Below, one piece after another: positions 25,561 to 35,048 of a stretch of DNA of 64,000 nt. Within the stretch, counting starts at the first letter, position 1. Each line of letters starts with the position of its first letter. The stretch is from Terriglobia bacterium (GTDB lineage Bacteria > Acidobacteriota > Terriglobia > Bryobacterales > Bryobacteraceae), in assembly GCA_020073305.1 (NCBI GenBank), contig JAIQFK010000016.1, positions 99,346 to 163,345 of the forward strand. The letters are read 5' to 3'. The position numbers and the translations under genes were made by a program. A model generated the notes under the pieces. It was not told where the DNA came from, did no database searches, and was given only the letters and a program-made list of their open reading frames with translations.

Positions 25561-28500
25561 GTGAAACCAAGCTGTCTCTTGTTCGCGGTTCTTTCGCTGC
25601 TGCGCACGGTGATGGCCGCTCCCGCTGAGCCCGCGGCGAAGCCTGTCGACTTCGATCGCGAGATCCGGCCCATCCTCGCCGATAACTGCTTCGCCTGTCA
25701 CGGTCCTGACGAGAAACAGCGCATGGCCAAGCTGCGGCTGGACACCAAGGACGGCATGTTTGCCGATCGCGGCGGCTACCAGATTCTGGCACCGGGCAAA
25801 TCGGGCGACAGCAGACTCTACCAGCGCATCAGCGCGGCCGACAAGGCGAAGCGCATGCCGCCGCTTTACGCCGACCGCACCCTGAACGATAAGCAGATCG
25901 AGTTGATTCGCCGCTGGATCGACGAGGGCGCGAAGTGGGAAATGCATTGGGCGTATGTTCCGCCGAAACGCCCGGAACTGCCGCAGGTGAAAGACGCGAC
26001 GTGGCCGAAGAATGCGATCGACAACTTCATCCTCGCAAAGCTTGAAAGCGAAGGCTTGAAGCCCTCACCCGAAGCCGATAAAGCGACGCTGATCCGCCGC
26101 GTGACGTTCGATCTTACCGGGCTTCCGCCCACGCCGGGCGAAGTCGACGAGTTTCTGCGCGACAAGTCTGCCGGAGCCTATGACAAGGTAGTGGACAGGT
26201 TGCTCGCCTCGCCGCGCTACGGTGAGCGCATGACCATGCACTGGCTCGATCTGGCGCGCTATGCCGACACGCACGGTTATCACATCGACAGCCACCGCGA
26301 GATGTGGCACTGGCGCGACTGGGTAATCGACGCTTTCAATCGCAACATGCCGTTCGACGAGTTCACCGTCGAGCAGCTCGCCGGCGACTTGCTCCCGCAT
26401 CCCACGCTCGCCCAGCGCATCGCTACCGGATTCAACCGCAACCACATGATCAATTTCGAAGGCGGCGCGATCCCGGAGGAGTATCAGAACGAATATGTGG
26501 TAGACCGGGTGGAGGCGACGTCCGTTGTGTGGCTGGGCATGACGATGGGCTGCTCGCGCTGCCACGACCACAAATTCGATCCGATCAAGCAAAAGGATTT
26601 TTACCGCTTCTACGCGTTCTTCAACACCATCGACGAAAAGGGACTGGACGGGCGTAAGGGCAATGCCCAACCGGTGGTCGAAGTCCCGTCGCCGGAGCAG
26701 GGGCGTGAAGTGGTGAAGGTCGATCAAGCCATCTGCGAGCACGAGGCCGCTCTACCAGGCAATGATGAGCTTGATGAGGCGCAGTCCACGTGGGAGAAAA
26801 CGGCGCTGGCTTCGCTGCCCGATGCACCCCGCGACGGCTTGATGGCGCATTACGAGCTGGACGGCAACCTGGTAGACAGCTCGGGACACTATCGTCACGG
26901 CCGAATCGTGAAAGGCGATCTGGGCTTCGATGCATTCCGGGTGGGCCGCGCGGCGGATTTCGACGGCGAAACGCAGGTCGACTTCGGCGACACCGGCGGC
27001 TTCGAGCGCACCGAGCCGGTTTCCATTGCGTTCTGGATGGAACCGGGCGAGCGCACGGAGATGCCGGTGATGCAGAGACTGGATGCCGGGCATCGCGGCT
27101 GGGAGCTTTTCAATCAGGAGTCCGAAGTGCTGCCCCGGCTGCGCCGCGGTTCCCGTTTGGAATTTCGGCTGATCCATCACTGGCCGGATGACGCGATTCG
27201 CGTGCGCACGCGCGATCTGATCGTGACCGAGCCGCACGCAGTGGCCGTCTCTTACGATGGCTCCGGCAAAGCCGCCGGCGTGAAGATGTACATGGACGGC
27301 AAACCGCAGGATCTCGAAGTGATCACGGACGCGCTGAGCGGGTCGATCCTCAACGCGGCTCCCCTTTCCATCGGCGATCCGAAGCTTGGGCCGCCGTATC
27401 GCGGCTCGCTCGATGACCTCCGTATTTATAGCCGGGTGATCTCGCCCGCAGATGTCGAAGAACTTGCAGTTCACCAGCCCGCGCGGGCCACCGTGGCGAT
27501 TCTGCCCAAGAAGCGCTCGAAATCGCAGAAAGAAGAACTACGCGATTACTTCCTGACCTATGCCGGTACGCCGGAGGGTCGCAAGCTTTATGCCGAGCTG
27601 AAGGACCTGAAGCGCGAAAAGGAAGACCTGGACTGGACAGTCCCGAACGCCATGGTGATGCAGGAAATGGATGAGCCGCGCGAAACCGCAATTCTCGGCC
27701 GGGGGGATTATCGCAACCGCGGCGAGGTAGTGACGCCTGGCGTTCCGGCGGTGCTGCCCGCAATGGCCAAAGATCTGCCGGTGAACCGGCTGGGGCTTGC
27801 TAAGTGGCTGGTCGATCCCGGGCACCCGCTCACTGCGCGCGTCGCCGTGAACCGCTACTGGCAAATGCATTTCGGCACGGGCATCGTGAAGACCGCGGAA
27901 GACTTCGGCTCGCAGGGAGAGCCGCCCAGCCATCCCGCGCTGCTTGACCGGCTGGCCACCGAATTTGTTCGAAGCGAGTGGGACGTCAAAGCCATGCAGC
28001 GGCTGATAGTGACTTCCGCAACCTACCGGCAATCGTCGCGCGTGACACCCGAGTTGCGCGAGCGCGATCCGGAGAACCGCCTGCTGGCGCGCGGTCCGCG
28101 TTTCCGGCTGCCTGCGGAAATGGTGCGCGACAACGCGTTGGCGGCCAGCGGGCTGCTGGTTGAGAAGCTCGGCGGCCCGGCCGTGTTCCCATACCAGCCG
28201 AAAGGGCTCTGGGAGGAGATCGCCTTTGGCGACGTGTACTCCGCGCAAACGTATTCGCCAGGGCACGGTAAGGATCTCTACCGCCGCAGCATGTACGGCT
28301 TTTGGAAGCGCACCAGCCCGCCGCCTTCGCTGATCACGTTTGATGCGCCCGACCGCGAGAAGTGCACGGCGCGCCGTGTCGTCACCAACACCCCGCTGCA
28401 GGCGCTGGTGCTGATGAATGATCCGACTTTCGTGGAGGCCGCGCGAGCTCTCGCGCAGAAGATGATGGAGGAAGGCGGCTCCGACGCGGCGCATCGCATC

Positions 28501-28737
28501 CGCTATGCTTTCCGGCTGGCCACCGCGCGCGAGCCCGACGCAAAGGAAGTGCAGGTTCTGCGCGACATGGAACGCGCCGAACTGGCGCAATACCGCCGCA
28601 ACCAAGACGCCGCGCGGAAGTTGCTGACCGTGGGTGAATCGAAATTCGATCCCAAGCTGGATGCGAGCGAGCTGGCGGCCTGGACCACGGTGGCGAGCAC
28701 GATCCTGAATCTGGACGAGACGATTACGAGGGAATAG
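25561..28737 (+). CDS. cytochrome c-like/DUF1549/LamG/DUF1553 exported protein
   Basis: A 1058-aa protein with a signal peptide (about 1-20). Domains in order: a planctomycete-type cytochrome c-like domain with haem motif C43-F-A-C46-H47; DUF1549 (about 130-340, with [21 protein letters not shown]); a LamG/concanavalin-like insertion (about 425-620, [23 protein letters not shown]); DUF1553 (about 740-1010, ending with [24 protein letters not shown]). Start GTG at 25561. These proteins occur in large numbers in planctomycetes and Solibacter, nearly always paired with a DUF1501 protein, as here 4 bp downstream. A role in degrading extracellular polymers is suspected but not shown. Confidence 0.92.
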   Translation: MKPSCLLFAVLSLLRTVMAAPAEPAAKPVDFDREIRPILADNCFACHGPDEKQRMAKLRLDTKDGMFADRGGYQILAPGKSGDSRLYQRISAADKAKRMPPLYADRTLNDKQIELIRRWIDEGAKWEMHWAYVPPKRPELPQVKDATWPKNAIDNFILAKLESEGLKPSPEADKATLIRRVTFDLTGLPPTPGEVDEFLRDKSAGAYDKVVDRLLASPRYGERMTMHWLDLARYADTHGYHIDSHREMWHWRDWVIDAFNRNMPFDEFTVEQLAGDLLPHPTLAQRIATGFNRNHMINFEGGAIPEEYQNEYVVDRVEATSVVWLGMTMGCSRCHDHKFDPIKQKDFYRFYAFFNTIDEKGLDGRKGNAQPVVEVPSPEQGREVVKVDQAICEHEAALPGNDELDEAQSTWEKTALASLPDAPRDGLMAHYELDGNLVDSSGHYRHGRIVKGDLGFDAFRVGRAADFDGETQVDFGDTGGFERTEPVSIAFWMEPGERTEMPVMQRLDAGHRGWELFNQESEVLPRLRRGSRLEFRLIHHWPDDAIRVRTRDLIVTEPHAVAVSYDGSGKAAGVKMYMDGKPQDLEVITDALSGSILNAAPLSIGDPKLGPPYRGSLDDLRIYSRVISPADVEELAVHQPARATVAILPKKRSKSQKEELRDYFLTYAGTPEGRKLYAELKDLKREKEDLDWTVPNAMVMQEMDEPRETAILGRGDYRNRGEVVTPGVPAVLPAMAKDLPVNRLGLAKWLVDPGHPLTARVAVNRYWQMHFGTGIVKTAEDFGSQGEPPSHPALLDRLATEFVRSEWDVKAMQRLIVTSATYRQSSRVTPELRERDPENRLLARGPRFRLPAEMVRDNALAASGLLVEKLGGPAVFPYQPKGLWEEIAFGDVYSAQTYSPGHGKDLYRRSMYGFWKRTSPPPSLITFDAPDREKCTARRVVTNTPLQALVLMNDPTFVEAARALAQKMMEEGGSDAAHRIRYAFRLATAREPDAKEVQVLRDMERAELAQYRRNQDAARKLLTVGESKFDPKLDASELAAWTTVASTILNLDETITRE

Positions 28738-28741
28738 GGCC

Positions 28742-30205
28742 ATGGACGTTCACGAGAAATTCCGCCTGGCTATCACACGCCGCCACTTCTTTGGGCTCGG
28801 GAGCACGGGCATCGGGTCAGCGGCGCTGGCGTCGCTGCTCAATCCGCAACTGTTTGCCGGCGCCATGGACGCCAATCCGAAGACCGGCGGCCTCCCCGGC
28901 CTGCCGCACTTTCCGCCCAAGGCCAAACGCGTAATCTTCCTGCATCAATCGGGCGGCCCCGCCCAGATGGACCTGTTCGACTACAAGCCGAAGCTGGCGG
29001 AGTACCGCGGAAAAGACTTGCCGGGCTCCATACGCATGGGCCAGCGCATCACCGGCATGACTTCCGGGCAAACCACCCTGCCGGTGGCGCCATCCGTTTT
29101 CAAGTTCCAGCAGTACGGCAAGTCGGGCGCATGGCTGAGCGAACTGCTGCCTCACACCGCCAAGGTGGTTGACGACATCGCCATTGTCAAAACGATGAAC
29201 ACTGACGCCATCAACCACGATCCGGCGATTACGTTCATTCAGAGCGGCAGCCAGCAACCTGGCCGGCCCAGCATGGGCGCGTGGATCAGCTACGGCTTGG
29301 GGAGCGAGAATCAGAACCTGCCCGCCTTTGTGGTGATGGTGTCGCAGGCCAGCGGATTGAATATCGACCAGCCGTTGTTCTCCAGGTTGTGGGGACCAGG
29401 ATTTCTGCCGTCGAAATATCAAGGCGTGAAGTTCCGCGCCGGCAGCGATCCTGTACTTTATCTGTCCGATCCTCCGGGTATCGACAAGAGCACGCGGCGA
29501 CGTATGCTCGACGGCTTGGCTAAACTGAACGGCATGCACGAACAGGTGTATGGCGATCCGGAGATTGAGACGCGCATCGAACAATACGAAATGGCGTTCC
29601 GCATGCAGACCTCAGTGCCCGAGCTGGTGGATCTCTCCAAGGAACCCGAGCACGTCTTCGAGATGTATGGTCCGGATTCGCGCAAGCCCGGCACTTATGC
29701 GTGGCAATGTTTGTTGGCCCGGCGCCTGGCGGAGCGCAACGTGCGCTTCGTCCAGATTTATAAGCGCGGCTGGGACCAGCACAACGATCTGCCGCGCGAC
29801 CTGACCTTGCAATGCAAGAGCGTGGACCAGCCGTCGGCAGCGCTGGTGCAGGATTTGAAACAGCGCGGCCTGCTCGACGACACGCTCGTCATCTGGGGTG
29901 GAGAATTCGGCCGCACCGTCTACTGCCAGGGAAAGCTGATGGACGCCAACTACGGACGGGACCACCATCCGCGCTGCTTCACCATGTGGATGGCGGGCGG
30001 CGGGGTGAAGGGCGGCCAGGTGCTTGGCGAAACAGATGACTATTGCTACAACGTGGTCTCCGATCCCGTTCCCATCCACGATCTGCAAGCCACCCTTCTG
30101 CACTGCCTGGGTGTCGACCACAAGCGCCTCACGTATAAGTTCCAGGGGCGGCACTTCCGCCTCACCGACGTGGCAGGCGAAGTGGTGAAGAAGCTGTTGG
30201 TGTGA
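28742..30205 (+). CDS. DUF1501 family protein with Tat signal
   Basis: A 487-aa protein. The N-terminus has a twin-arginine motif ([20 protein letters not shown]13-R14), so it is exported folded. The body is the DUF1501 domain, distantly related to sulfatase/alkaline phosphatase folds, with [20 protein letters not shown] near the start, [16 protein letters not shown] and a terminal [24 protein letters not shown]. These features are typical for the partner of DUF1549/DUF1553 proteins, and the two genes are separated by 4 bp. Enzyme activity is not established. Confidence 0.93.
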   Translation: MDVHEKFRLAITRRHFFGLGSTGIGSAALASLLNPQLFAGAMDANPKTGGLPGLPHFPPKAKRVIFLHQSGGPAQMDLFDYKPKLAEYRGKDLPGSIRMGQRITGMTSGQTTLPVAPSVFKFQQYGKSGAWLSELLPHTAKVVDDIAIVKTMNTDAINHDPAITFIQSGSQQPGRPSMGAWISYGLGSENQNLPAFVVMVSQASGLNIDQPLFSRLWGPGFLPSKYQGVKFRAGSDPVLYLSDPPGIDKSTRRRMLDGLAKLNGMHEQVYGDPEIETRIEQYEMAFRMQTSVPELVDLSKEPEHVFEMYGPDSRKPGTYAWQCLLARRLAERNVRFVQIYKRGWDQHNDLPRDLTLQCKSVDQPSAALVQDLKQRGLLDDTLVIWGGEFGRTVYCQGKLMDANYGRDHHPRCFTMWMAGGGVKGGQVLGETDDYCYNVVSDPVPIHDLQATLLHCLGVDHKRLTYKFQGRHFRLTDVAGEVVKKLLV

Positions 30206-30308
30206 GAAACGGCACAGCCCCCCCCTTGACTCCTGCCCCATCAATGCGCCAGCGCCATAAGATGAGCACGGGGCTCCGCATTGTCCGACCGGCTGGCAGG
30301 ATGGGCCG

Positions 30309-31178
30309 GTGGTAATTCGCCGCGCTGCGGTTCTCCTCCTGCTGGCCGGACCCGTATTGCCGCAATCCCTGCGCGTGCTCTCGGAGTTCCAGCGCGTGGA
30401 TCCGTTCGGCGACGTAGTGGCGGTTGACCGGACGGCCAACCCGCGCGAAATTCTGTCTCCGGCCCTGGCGCGCAACGCGTTCGCATCTTTTCATATCGCA
30501 GTCAGCGTGCCTGAGCGCACACCGTATTTTGTTTACGTCCAGACCAATCCTCCAAACGTTTTCGACATCGCGCTGTACGAAGAGCTCTACGTCAAAACGA
30601 GCGCGGGCTGGATTCCCGATGCGCTCGAGCCTACCAAGCTGCCCGCGTTCGGCATATTGCCGTACCTGCCCATGCCTATCCCGGGCCAGAACACGCTGAG
30701 CTATTGGATGGACGTATGGGTACCGGCTGAAACGCCGGTCGAGCGCGTACGGGTGGAAGTGCTGCTGAAGATCGGGCAAGGATGGATGATGTATCCCATG
30801 GAAGCGCGGGTCACGCCGGCGAGGGCGCCTTCCATGGAGGCGCATTCCGCGGCGCTGCCGCCGGCCACTGCACGCGCCGACGCCGCCGTGGCGCTTCCGT
30901 TCCGAAACTTTGTCTGTGGCGCACGAGAAACGAGCCGCGACGAAAAACTCAGTGTGCGCCGGTTCCTTCATCGAAACGCGGTCCAGGATCTCGCGCTGGC
31001 GCGATCGCTCGAAGCCGCACCACACAACGATCTGAGAGGCGAGATCCTAAGGCGCCTCGGTTTGAGCGACCGCGCCGCCTTCTGCAAGTCTTCATTTTCG
31101 CCCGACACGCTGGGGCCGGAGTGGTTCCTACGGGTGCGCGATCTGTTGTACCGTAAAGCGGGTCCCGCACCAGACTGA
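30309..31178 (+). CDS. exported protein of unknown function
   Basis: A 289-aa protein starting with a signal peptide (VIRRAAVLLLLAGPVLPQS). The first 170 residues form a beta-rich domain with FASFHIAVSVPERTPYFVYVQTNPPNVFDIALYEE; the C-terminal 90 residues are helical (LSVRRFLHRNAVQDLALARSLEAAPHNDL). No known family recognised. The start is GTG at 30309. It follows the DUF1501 gene by 103 bp on the same strand and is likely its neighbour in an exported-protein cluster. The intervening 103 bp hold a run of eight C and no clear promoter. Confidence 0.7.
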   Translation: MVIRRAAVLLLLAGPVLPQSLRVLSEFQRVDPFGDVVAVDRTANPREILSPALARNAFASFHIAVSVPERTPYFVYVQTNPPNVFDIALYEELYVKTSAGWIPDALEPTKLPAFGILPYLPMPIPGQNTLSYWMDVWVPAETPVERVRVEVLLKIGQGWMMYPMEARVTPARAPSMEAHSAALPPATARADAAVALPFRNFVCGARETSRDEKLSVRRFLHRNAVQDLALARSLEAAPHNDLRGEILRRLGLSDRAAFCKSSFSPDTLGPEWFLRVRDLLYRKAGPAPD

Positions 31179-31203
31179 GTCTCTCTATGATTGCATCTAT
31201 CTG

Positions 31204-31258
31204 AAAACATTGGCAATGTTTTGCTTGAAATTATCGCAAATTGCTATAATAATATAGC
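31204..31258 (+). promoter_or_regulatory. strong promoter overlaid by three palindromes (XRE-NfeD-flotillin-PspA operon)
   Basis: TTGCTT (31221-31226) and TATAAT (31245-31250) are 18 bp apart in an unusually AT-rich stretch. Three inverted repeats cover them: AAAACATT/AATGTTTT (31204-31211 and 31215-31222), GCAA-A-TTGC (31236-31244) and GCTATA/TATAGC (31243-31248 and 31253-31258). The downstream XRE-family gene is the obvious candidate to bind here and control itself. Confidence 0.7.
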
Positions 31259-31272
31259 TATTCGAGATTGCC

Positions 31273-31761
31273 ATGCGCCTGGGTGAAAAAATCCGCTACC
31301 TCCGCGAAATGGAAGGAGCACTGCGCGGGCTCGATCGTGAGATGACGCAACAAGAGGTGGTGCGAGCCGTGAAGAAAGAACTGCGGCAGTCCATCAGCCA
31401 GGCGTATCTGTCGCAAATCGAACGAAGCGTGCGCCCGCACTTGACCAATGCCACCCGCATGCTGCTGGCAAAGTTTTTCAAGGTTCATCCGGGCTATCTG
31501 GTGGATGACCCGGAGGGGTTTCAGACCGAGTTGATCTCGGACGTGGGCGCGCTTGAAGACAAGCTCGATCTGTGGCTGATCTCGGGCGCAGAGCGGTTCC
31601 GGCGGAATCCGGAAGTGAACCAGGCGCTGCTGCACTTGGCGCGCCACGCGGACTCGCGGCGGTGTCTGGTTCTGCTGGATGCGATTCTCGAAACGCCCGG
31701 GTTGGCGGATCGGCTGTTTGAAGTGCTGACGCCGGGACGGAACGGGAGGCAATCGTCATGA
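31273..31761 (+). CDS. XRE-family HTH transcriptional regulator
   Basis: A 162-aa protein with an N-terminal Cro/C1-type helix-turn-helix (about 2-75: LGEKIRYLREMEG, then SISQAYLSQIERSVRPHLTNATRMLLAKFFKVHPGYL). The recognition helix lies around SQAYLSQIE. An insertion between the first two helices (GALRGLDREMTQQEVVRAVKKE) makes the domain longer than usual. The C-terminal half (about 90-155) is helical and may sense a signal or dimerise. Palindromes over the upstream promoter suggest autorepression. The stop overlaps the NfeD-like gene by 4 bp. Confidence 0.88.
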   Translation: MRLGEKIRYLREMEGALRGLDREMTQQEVVRAVKKELRQSISQAYLSQIERSVRPHLTNATRMLLAKFFKVHPGYLVDDPEGFQTELISDVGALEDKLDLWLISGAERFRRNPEVNQALLHLARHADSRRCLVLLDAILETPGLADRLFEVLTPGRNGRQSS

Positions 31762-32375
31762 CGTGGGCTGATTTCTATCTGGTTTGCTTTCTAGTGGGAT
31801 TCATTCTGAGCTTGCTGTCGGTGGTGGCGGGCAGTCTGCACATCCACCTGCCGCATCTCGATCTGCACCATGGGGTACCGCACGTGCATATCGGGCACGC
31901 GCATGGCGGCGGCCACTCGGCGGTGTCGTTCGTCAACTTCGGGACCATCGCTGCGTTTCTGGCGTGGTTCGGCGGGACCGGATATCTGCTGACGGAATAC
32001 TCGACATTGTGGATCTTCACTGCCCTGGCCGTCTCGGTGTTCAGCGGTATGGGCGGCGCGGCCCTGGTTTTCTTGTTTCTGGCCAAAGTGCTGGTGGCGC
32101 ATGAACGCCCGCTCGATCCCGCGGACTACGAAATGGTGGGGGTGCTGGGCCGTGTCAGCGGACGCATCCGAGCCGGCGGCACGGGCGAAATGATTTTTTC
32201 GCAGGAGGGTTCGCGGCGCAGCGCGGCGGTGCGCAGCGAGGACGGAACCGAGATCGTACGCGACACGGAGGTGGTGGTCACGCGCTTCGAAAAAGGAATT
32301 GCGTATGTCCGGCGCTGGGAGGATTTGACCGGCGCCGATGAGGATTCGAACCAGGAGAATCAAACACAGGCGTAA
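31758..32375 (+). CDS. NfeD-like membrane protein
   Basis: A 205-aa protein with a transmembrane helix at about 7-27, a His-rich loop (about 28-55, HIHLPHLDLHHGVPHVHIGHAHGGGH), two further helices at about 58-112 and a C-terminal OB-fold (about 120-190, MVGVLGRVSGRIRAGGTGEMIFS...DTEVVVTRFEKGIAYVRRW). NfeD-type OB domains pair with flotillins in membrane microdomains, and a flotillin gene follows directly. The histidine cluster is not standard for the family and could bind a metal such as zinc or nickel. Confidence 0.85.
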   Translation: MTWADFYLVCFLVGFILSLLSVVAGSLHIHLPHLDLHHGVPHVHIGHAHGGGHSAVSFVNFGTIAAFLAWFGGTGYLLTEYSTLWIFTALAVSVFSGMGGAALVFLFLAKVLVAHERPLDPADYEMVGVLGRVSGRIRAGGTGEMIFSQEGSRRSAAVRSEDGTEIVRDTEVVVTRFEKGIAYVRRWEDLTGADEDSNQENQTQA

Positions 32376-32399
32376 GTGCCTGTGCCACAGGAGAGATCT

Positions 32400-33827
32400 A
32401 TGCAGATTTCAGCGGGAGTTTGGGTGATCGCAGGGCTGATGGTGCTCTGCGTAATGTTTCTGATGAGCATGTTCGCGAAGCTGTTTCGCAAGGCCGGCCC
32501 TCACGAGGCGTTGGTGGTGTACGGTTTCCGCGGAACGCGCATCGTCAAGGGGCGAGGCACGGTCATCTTCCCCATGATTGAGAACTGCCGGTGGCTTTCG
32601 CTCGAACTCATGTCGTTCGACGTGGCGCCGCAGCAGGATCTGTACACCAAGCAGGGTGTGGCCGTCACCGTGGAGGCGGTGGCGCAGATCAAAGTAAAGA
32701 GCGATCCCGAATCCATCCTCACCGCGGCGGAGCAGTTCTTGACAAAAACTCCGCAGGAGCGCGAGGGTTTGATTCGCCTCGTCATGGAAGGCCATCTGCG
32801 CGGCATCATCGGGCAATTGACGGTGGAAGAGATCGTCAAGCAGCCGGAAATGGTGGGCGATCGCATGCGCTCCACCTGCGCCGCTGACATGAACAAGATG
32901 GGGCTTGAGGTGATTTCGTTCACCATCAAGGAAGTCCGCGACAAGAACGAGTACATCACCAATATGGGCAAGCCAGATGTGGCGCGTATCAAGCGCGATG
33001 CCGATGTGGCGGCAGCCGAAGCCGGACGCGACACGGCGGTAGCGACGGCGGCAGCTCAGCTCGCCGCCGCGGTGGCGGTCGCCGAAGCCGATCAGAGCCG
33101 CATCGAAGCGCAGACGGCTTCGCTGGCCAAGCAGGCTGAGGCGCAGCGCGATCTCGAAGTCAAGAAGGCCGCCTACCAGGAATCCGTCAAGAAGCAGCAG
33201 GCGCAAGCCGACAAAGCTTACGAGATCCAAACCAATGTCATGCAGCAGCAAGTCATCGCCGAGCAGGTGAAGGTCCAGCAGGTCGAGAAGGAGCAACAAA
33301 TCAAGGTGCAAGAGGCCGAAATCCAGCGCCGCGAACGGGAACTGATCGCCACGGTGCTCAAGCCGGCCGAGGTCGAGCGGCAGCGCATCGAGACCCTGGC
33401 GGCAGCCGAAAAGCAGCGACTCACGGCCGAAGCCGAAGGCCATGCCGCCGCCACACGCACGACGGGCGAGGCGGAAGCCGAAATCATTTTCAAGAAGGGA
33501 GACTCCGAGGCCCGGGCCATGAATGTGAAGGCCGAGGCATACCAGCAGTACAACCAGGCGGCAGTGGTCGACAAGCTGTTCACCAACATGCCGGAAGTGG
33601 TGCGTGCGCTGGCCTCGCCCCTGGCCAACGTCGACAAGATCACCATTGTCTCTACGGGCAATGGCGATTCCGCCGGCATGAGCAAGATCACCGGCGATAT
33701 CACCAAGATGGCGGCGCAGATTCCGGCGCTGTTCGAGACGCTCTCCGGCATGCAGATGTCGGAGCTGCTGGGGAAAGTCCGGCCGATTGGAGACAAAGCG
33801 CCGAAGCCGGATGACGGGAAGTCTTAA
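32400..33827 (+). CDS. flotillin-family (SPFH) protein
   Basis: The protein is 475 aa from the ATG at 32400, chosen over an in-frame start at 32376 because of the GGAG upstream and the immediate membrane helix (about 4-24). The SPFH domain covers about 28-200 (EALVVYGFRGTRIVKGRGTVIFPMIE). A long coiled coil of Ala/Glu/Gln-rich sequence follows (about 205-390), with the FloT-like C-terminal VVDKLFTNMPEVVRALASPLANVDKITIV. Flotillins scaffold membrane microdomains. Cotranscription with NfeD-like and PspA genes points to membrane-stress management. Confidence 0.95.
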   Translation: MQISAGVWVIAGLMVLCVMFLMSMFAKLFRKAGPHEALVVYGFRGTRIVKGRGTVIFPMIENCRWLSLELMSFDVAPQQDLYTKQGVAVTVEAVAQIKVKSDPESILTAAEQFLTKTPQEREGLIRLVMEGHLRGIIGQLTVEEIVKQPEMVGDRMRSTCAADMNKMGLEVISFTIKEVRDKNEYITNMGKPDVARIKRDADVAAAEAGRDTAVATAAAQLAAAVAVAEADQSRIEAQTASLAKQAEAQRDLEVKKAAYQESVKKQQAQADKAYEIQTNVMQQQVIAEQVKVQQVEKEQQIKVQEAEIQRRERELIATVLKPAEVERQRIETLAAAEKQRLTAEAEGHAAATRTTGEAEAEIIFKKGDSEARAMNVKAEAYQQYNQAAVVDKLFTNMPEVVRALASPLANVDKITIVSTGNGDSAGMSKITGDITKMAAQIPALFETLSGMQMSELLGKVRPIGDKAPKPDDGKS

Positions 33828-33840
33828 GCTGGAATGGACC

Positions 33841-33871
33841 GCGGAGACGCGGATGTTCTCTACGTCTCCGC
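33841..33871 (+). other. 9-bp hairpin between flotillin and pspA genes
   Basis: GCGGAGACG (33841-33849) and CGTCTCCGC (33863-33871) form a perfect 9-bp stem around a 13-nt loop, without a T tract. It may stabilise upstream mRNA or reduce read-through into pspA, setting different amounts of the two proteins. Confidence 0.5.
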
Positions 33872-33894
33872 AGTGAACAAGAAAGGAGTCTGTT

Positions 33895-34554
33895 ATGGCA
33901 CTATTGGAAAGAGTGGCAACATTAGTTCGGGCCAATCTGAACGACTTGATCGATAAGGCGGAAGATCCCGAGAAGATGATCAAGCAGGTCATCCTCGATA
34001 TGCAGAATCAATTGATGCAGGTCAAGACCCAGGTCGCGATCTCCATCGCCGACCAGCACCTGCTCGAAAAGAAGCAGAGTGAGAACCAGGAGAAGAGTTC
34101 GGACTGGATGCGCAAAGCGGAACTGGCCGTGGACAAAAAACACGATGACCTGGCACGAGCCGCGTTGGAGCGTTCGGTGAGTTACAAGCAGATGAGCGAA
34201 AGCTTCGATCAACAGATAGCCGATCAGAGGACGCAGGTGGAGAACCTGAAATCCGCACTGCACAAGCTGGAGCAGAAACTGGCTGAGGCCGAGGCGAAGA
34301 GCGACATGCTGGTGGCGCAGCACCGGCGGGCGCGCGCGCTGGGCAAAGCCAGCGATGCTCAGATTGCGATCGGCGACGATTCGAAGGCGGCAGCCTTCGA
34401 CCGCATGCAGCGCAAGGTGATGCATTCGGAGGCAGCCAGCCAGGCCAGGTCGGAGATGGCCTCCGACAACGTGGAGGACCGCCTGGCGGCTCTCGAGAAA
34501 GAAGATCACATCGACAAACTGCTGGCCGAGATCAAGGCTCGGCGAAGCGCCTGA
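33895..34554 (+). CDS. pspA: PspA/IM30 family protein
   Basis: A 219-aa, almost fully helical coiled-coil protein beginning MALLERVATLVRANLNDLIDKAEDPEKMIKQ, the amphipathic start and first helix of PspA/VIPP1. Long heptad stretches follow (about 25-150 and 165-215). These proteins belong to the ESCRT-III superfamily and bind and repair stressed membranes. AAAGGAG precedes the ATG. It follows flotillin by 67 bp and precedes the carbonic-anhydrase-like gene by 17 bp. Confidence 0.93.
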   Translation: MALLERVATLVRANLNDLIDKAEDPEKMIKQVILDMQNQLMQVKTQVAISIADQHLLEKKQSENQEKSSDWMRKAELAVDKKHDDLARAALERSVSYKQMSESFDQQIADQRTQVENLKSALHKLEQKLAEAEAKSDMLVAQHRRARALGKASDAQIAIGDDSKAAAFDRMQRKVMHSEAASQARSEMASDNVEDRLAALEKEDHIDKLLAEIKARRSA

Positions 34555-34571
34555 TTCGGCGAGGAGGTCGC

Positions 34572-35036
34572 TTGCAGAAGCGGTTTCATTTCGACACGGA
34601 AGCCGTGCAGTACCGAGCGGACGCCGCGGTCGTCTGGTGCTTCGATGACCGCTTTACGCTAACTGTCCAGAAGTTTCTCAAGCGTAACGGATTGGCGCGG
34701 CTCGACTCGATCCGTGTGGCGGGCGGCGCCAAATGCCTCGCCTCGCCGCGCGAAGAGTCCGAACGAACCTTCTTGCTCGAACAGCTCCGGCTCTCCCGGA
34801 AGCTGCATGGGATGGATCGTGTGATTCTGGTGGCCCACTCCGATTGCGGCGCCTACGGAGGACTGGAAGCGTTCGGCAGGGACCCAAAAACCGAAGCCGA
34901 ACACCACCGAGCCGAACTGACTCGGGCGGCCACGTGCGCACGCGATGCGCTCGACGGAATTCGGGTGGAGTGTTGGTTTGCCAATTTTGCGGGGGTTTGG
35001 GACATTGAAACGGCTCGGTCAGCTGGCACTGCCTAG
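34572..35036 (+). CDS. short beta-carbonic anhydrase-like protein
   Basis: A 154-aa protein with the zinc and catalytic motifs of beta-class carbonic anhydrases: C23-x-D25-x-R27 in VVWCFDDRFT, and H89-x2-C92 in LVAHSDCGAYGG. True enzymes of this class are usually about 200 residues or more, so this is short, lacking the usual C-terminal helices and the second half of the active-site cleft. It may be a divergent enzyme or a zinc-binding relative. The start is TTG at 34572, with GAGGAGG just upstream. It follows pspA closely and may belong to the same operon. Confidence 0.75.
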   Translation: MQKRFHFDTEAVQYRADAAVVWCFDDRFTLTVQKFLKRNGLARLDSIRVAGGAKCLASPREESERTFLLEQLRLSRKLHGMDRVILVAHSDCGAYGGLEAFGRDPKTEAEHHRAELTRAATCARDALDGIRVECWFANFAGVWDIETARSAGTA

Positions 35037-35048
35037 CCGAGTCTCCTT

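Noticed and set aside
32409..33992. 527-aa minus-strand frame opposite flotillin
   Set aside because: Leu/His-rich mirror of the Ala/Glu coiled coil of flotillin; no ribosome site and no domain.
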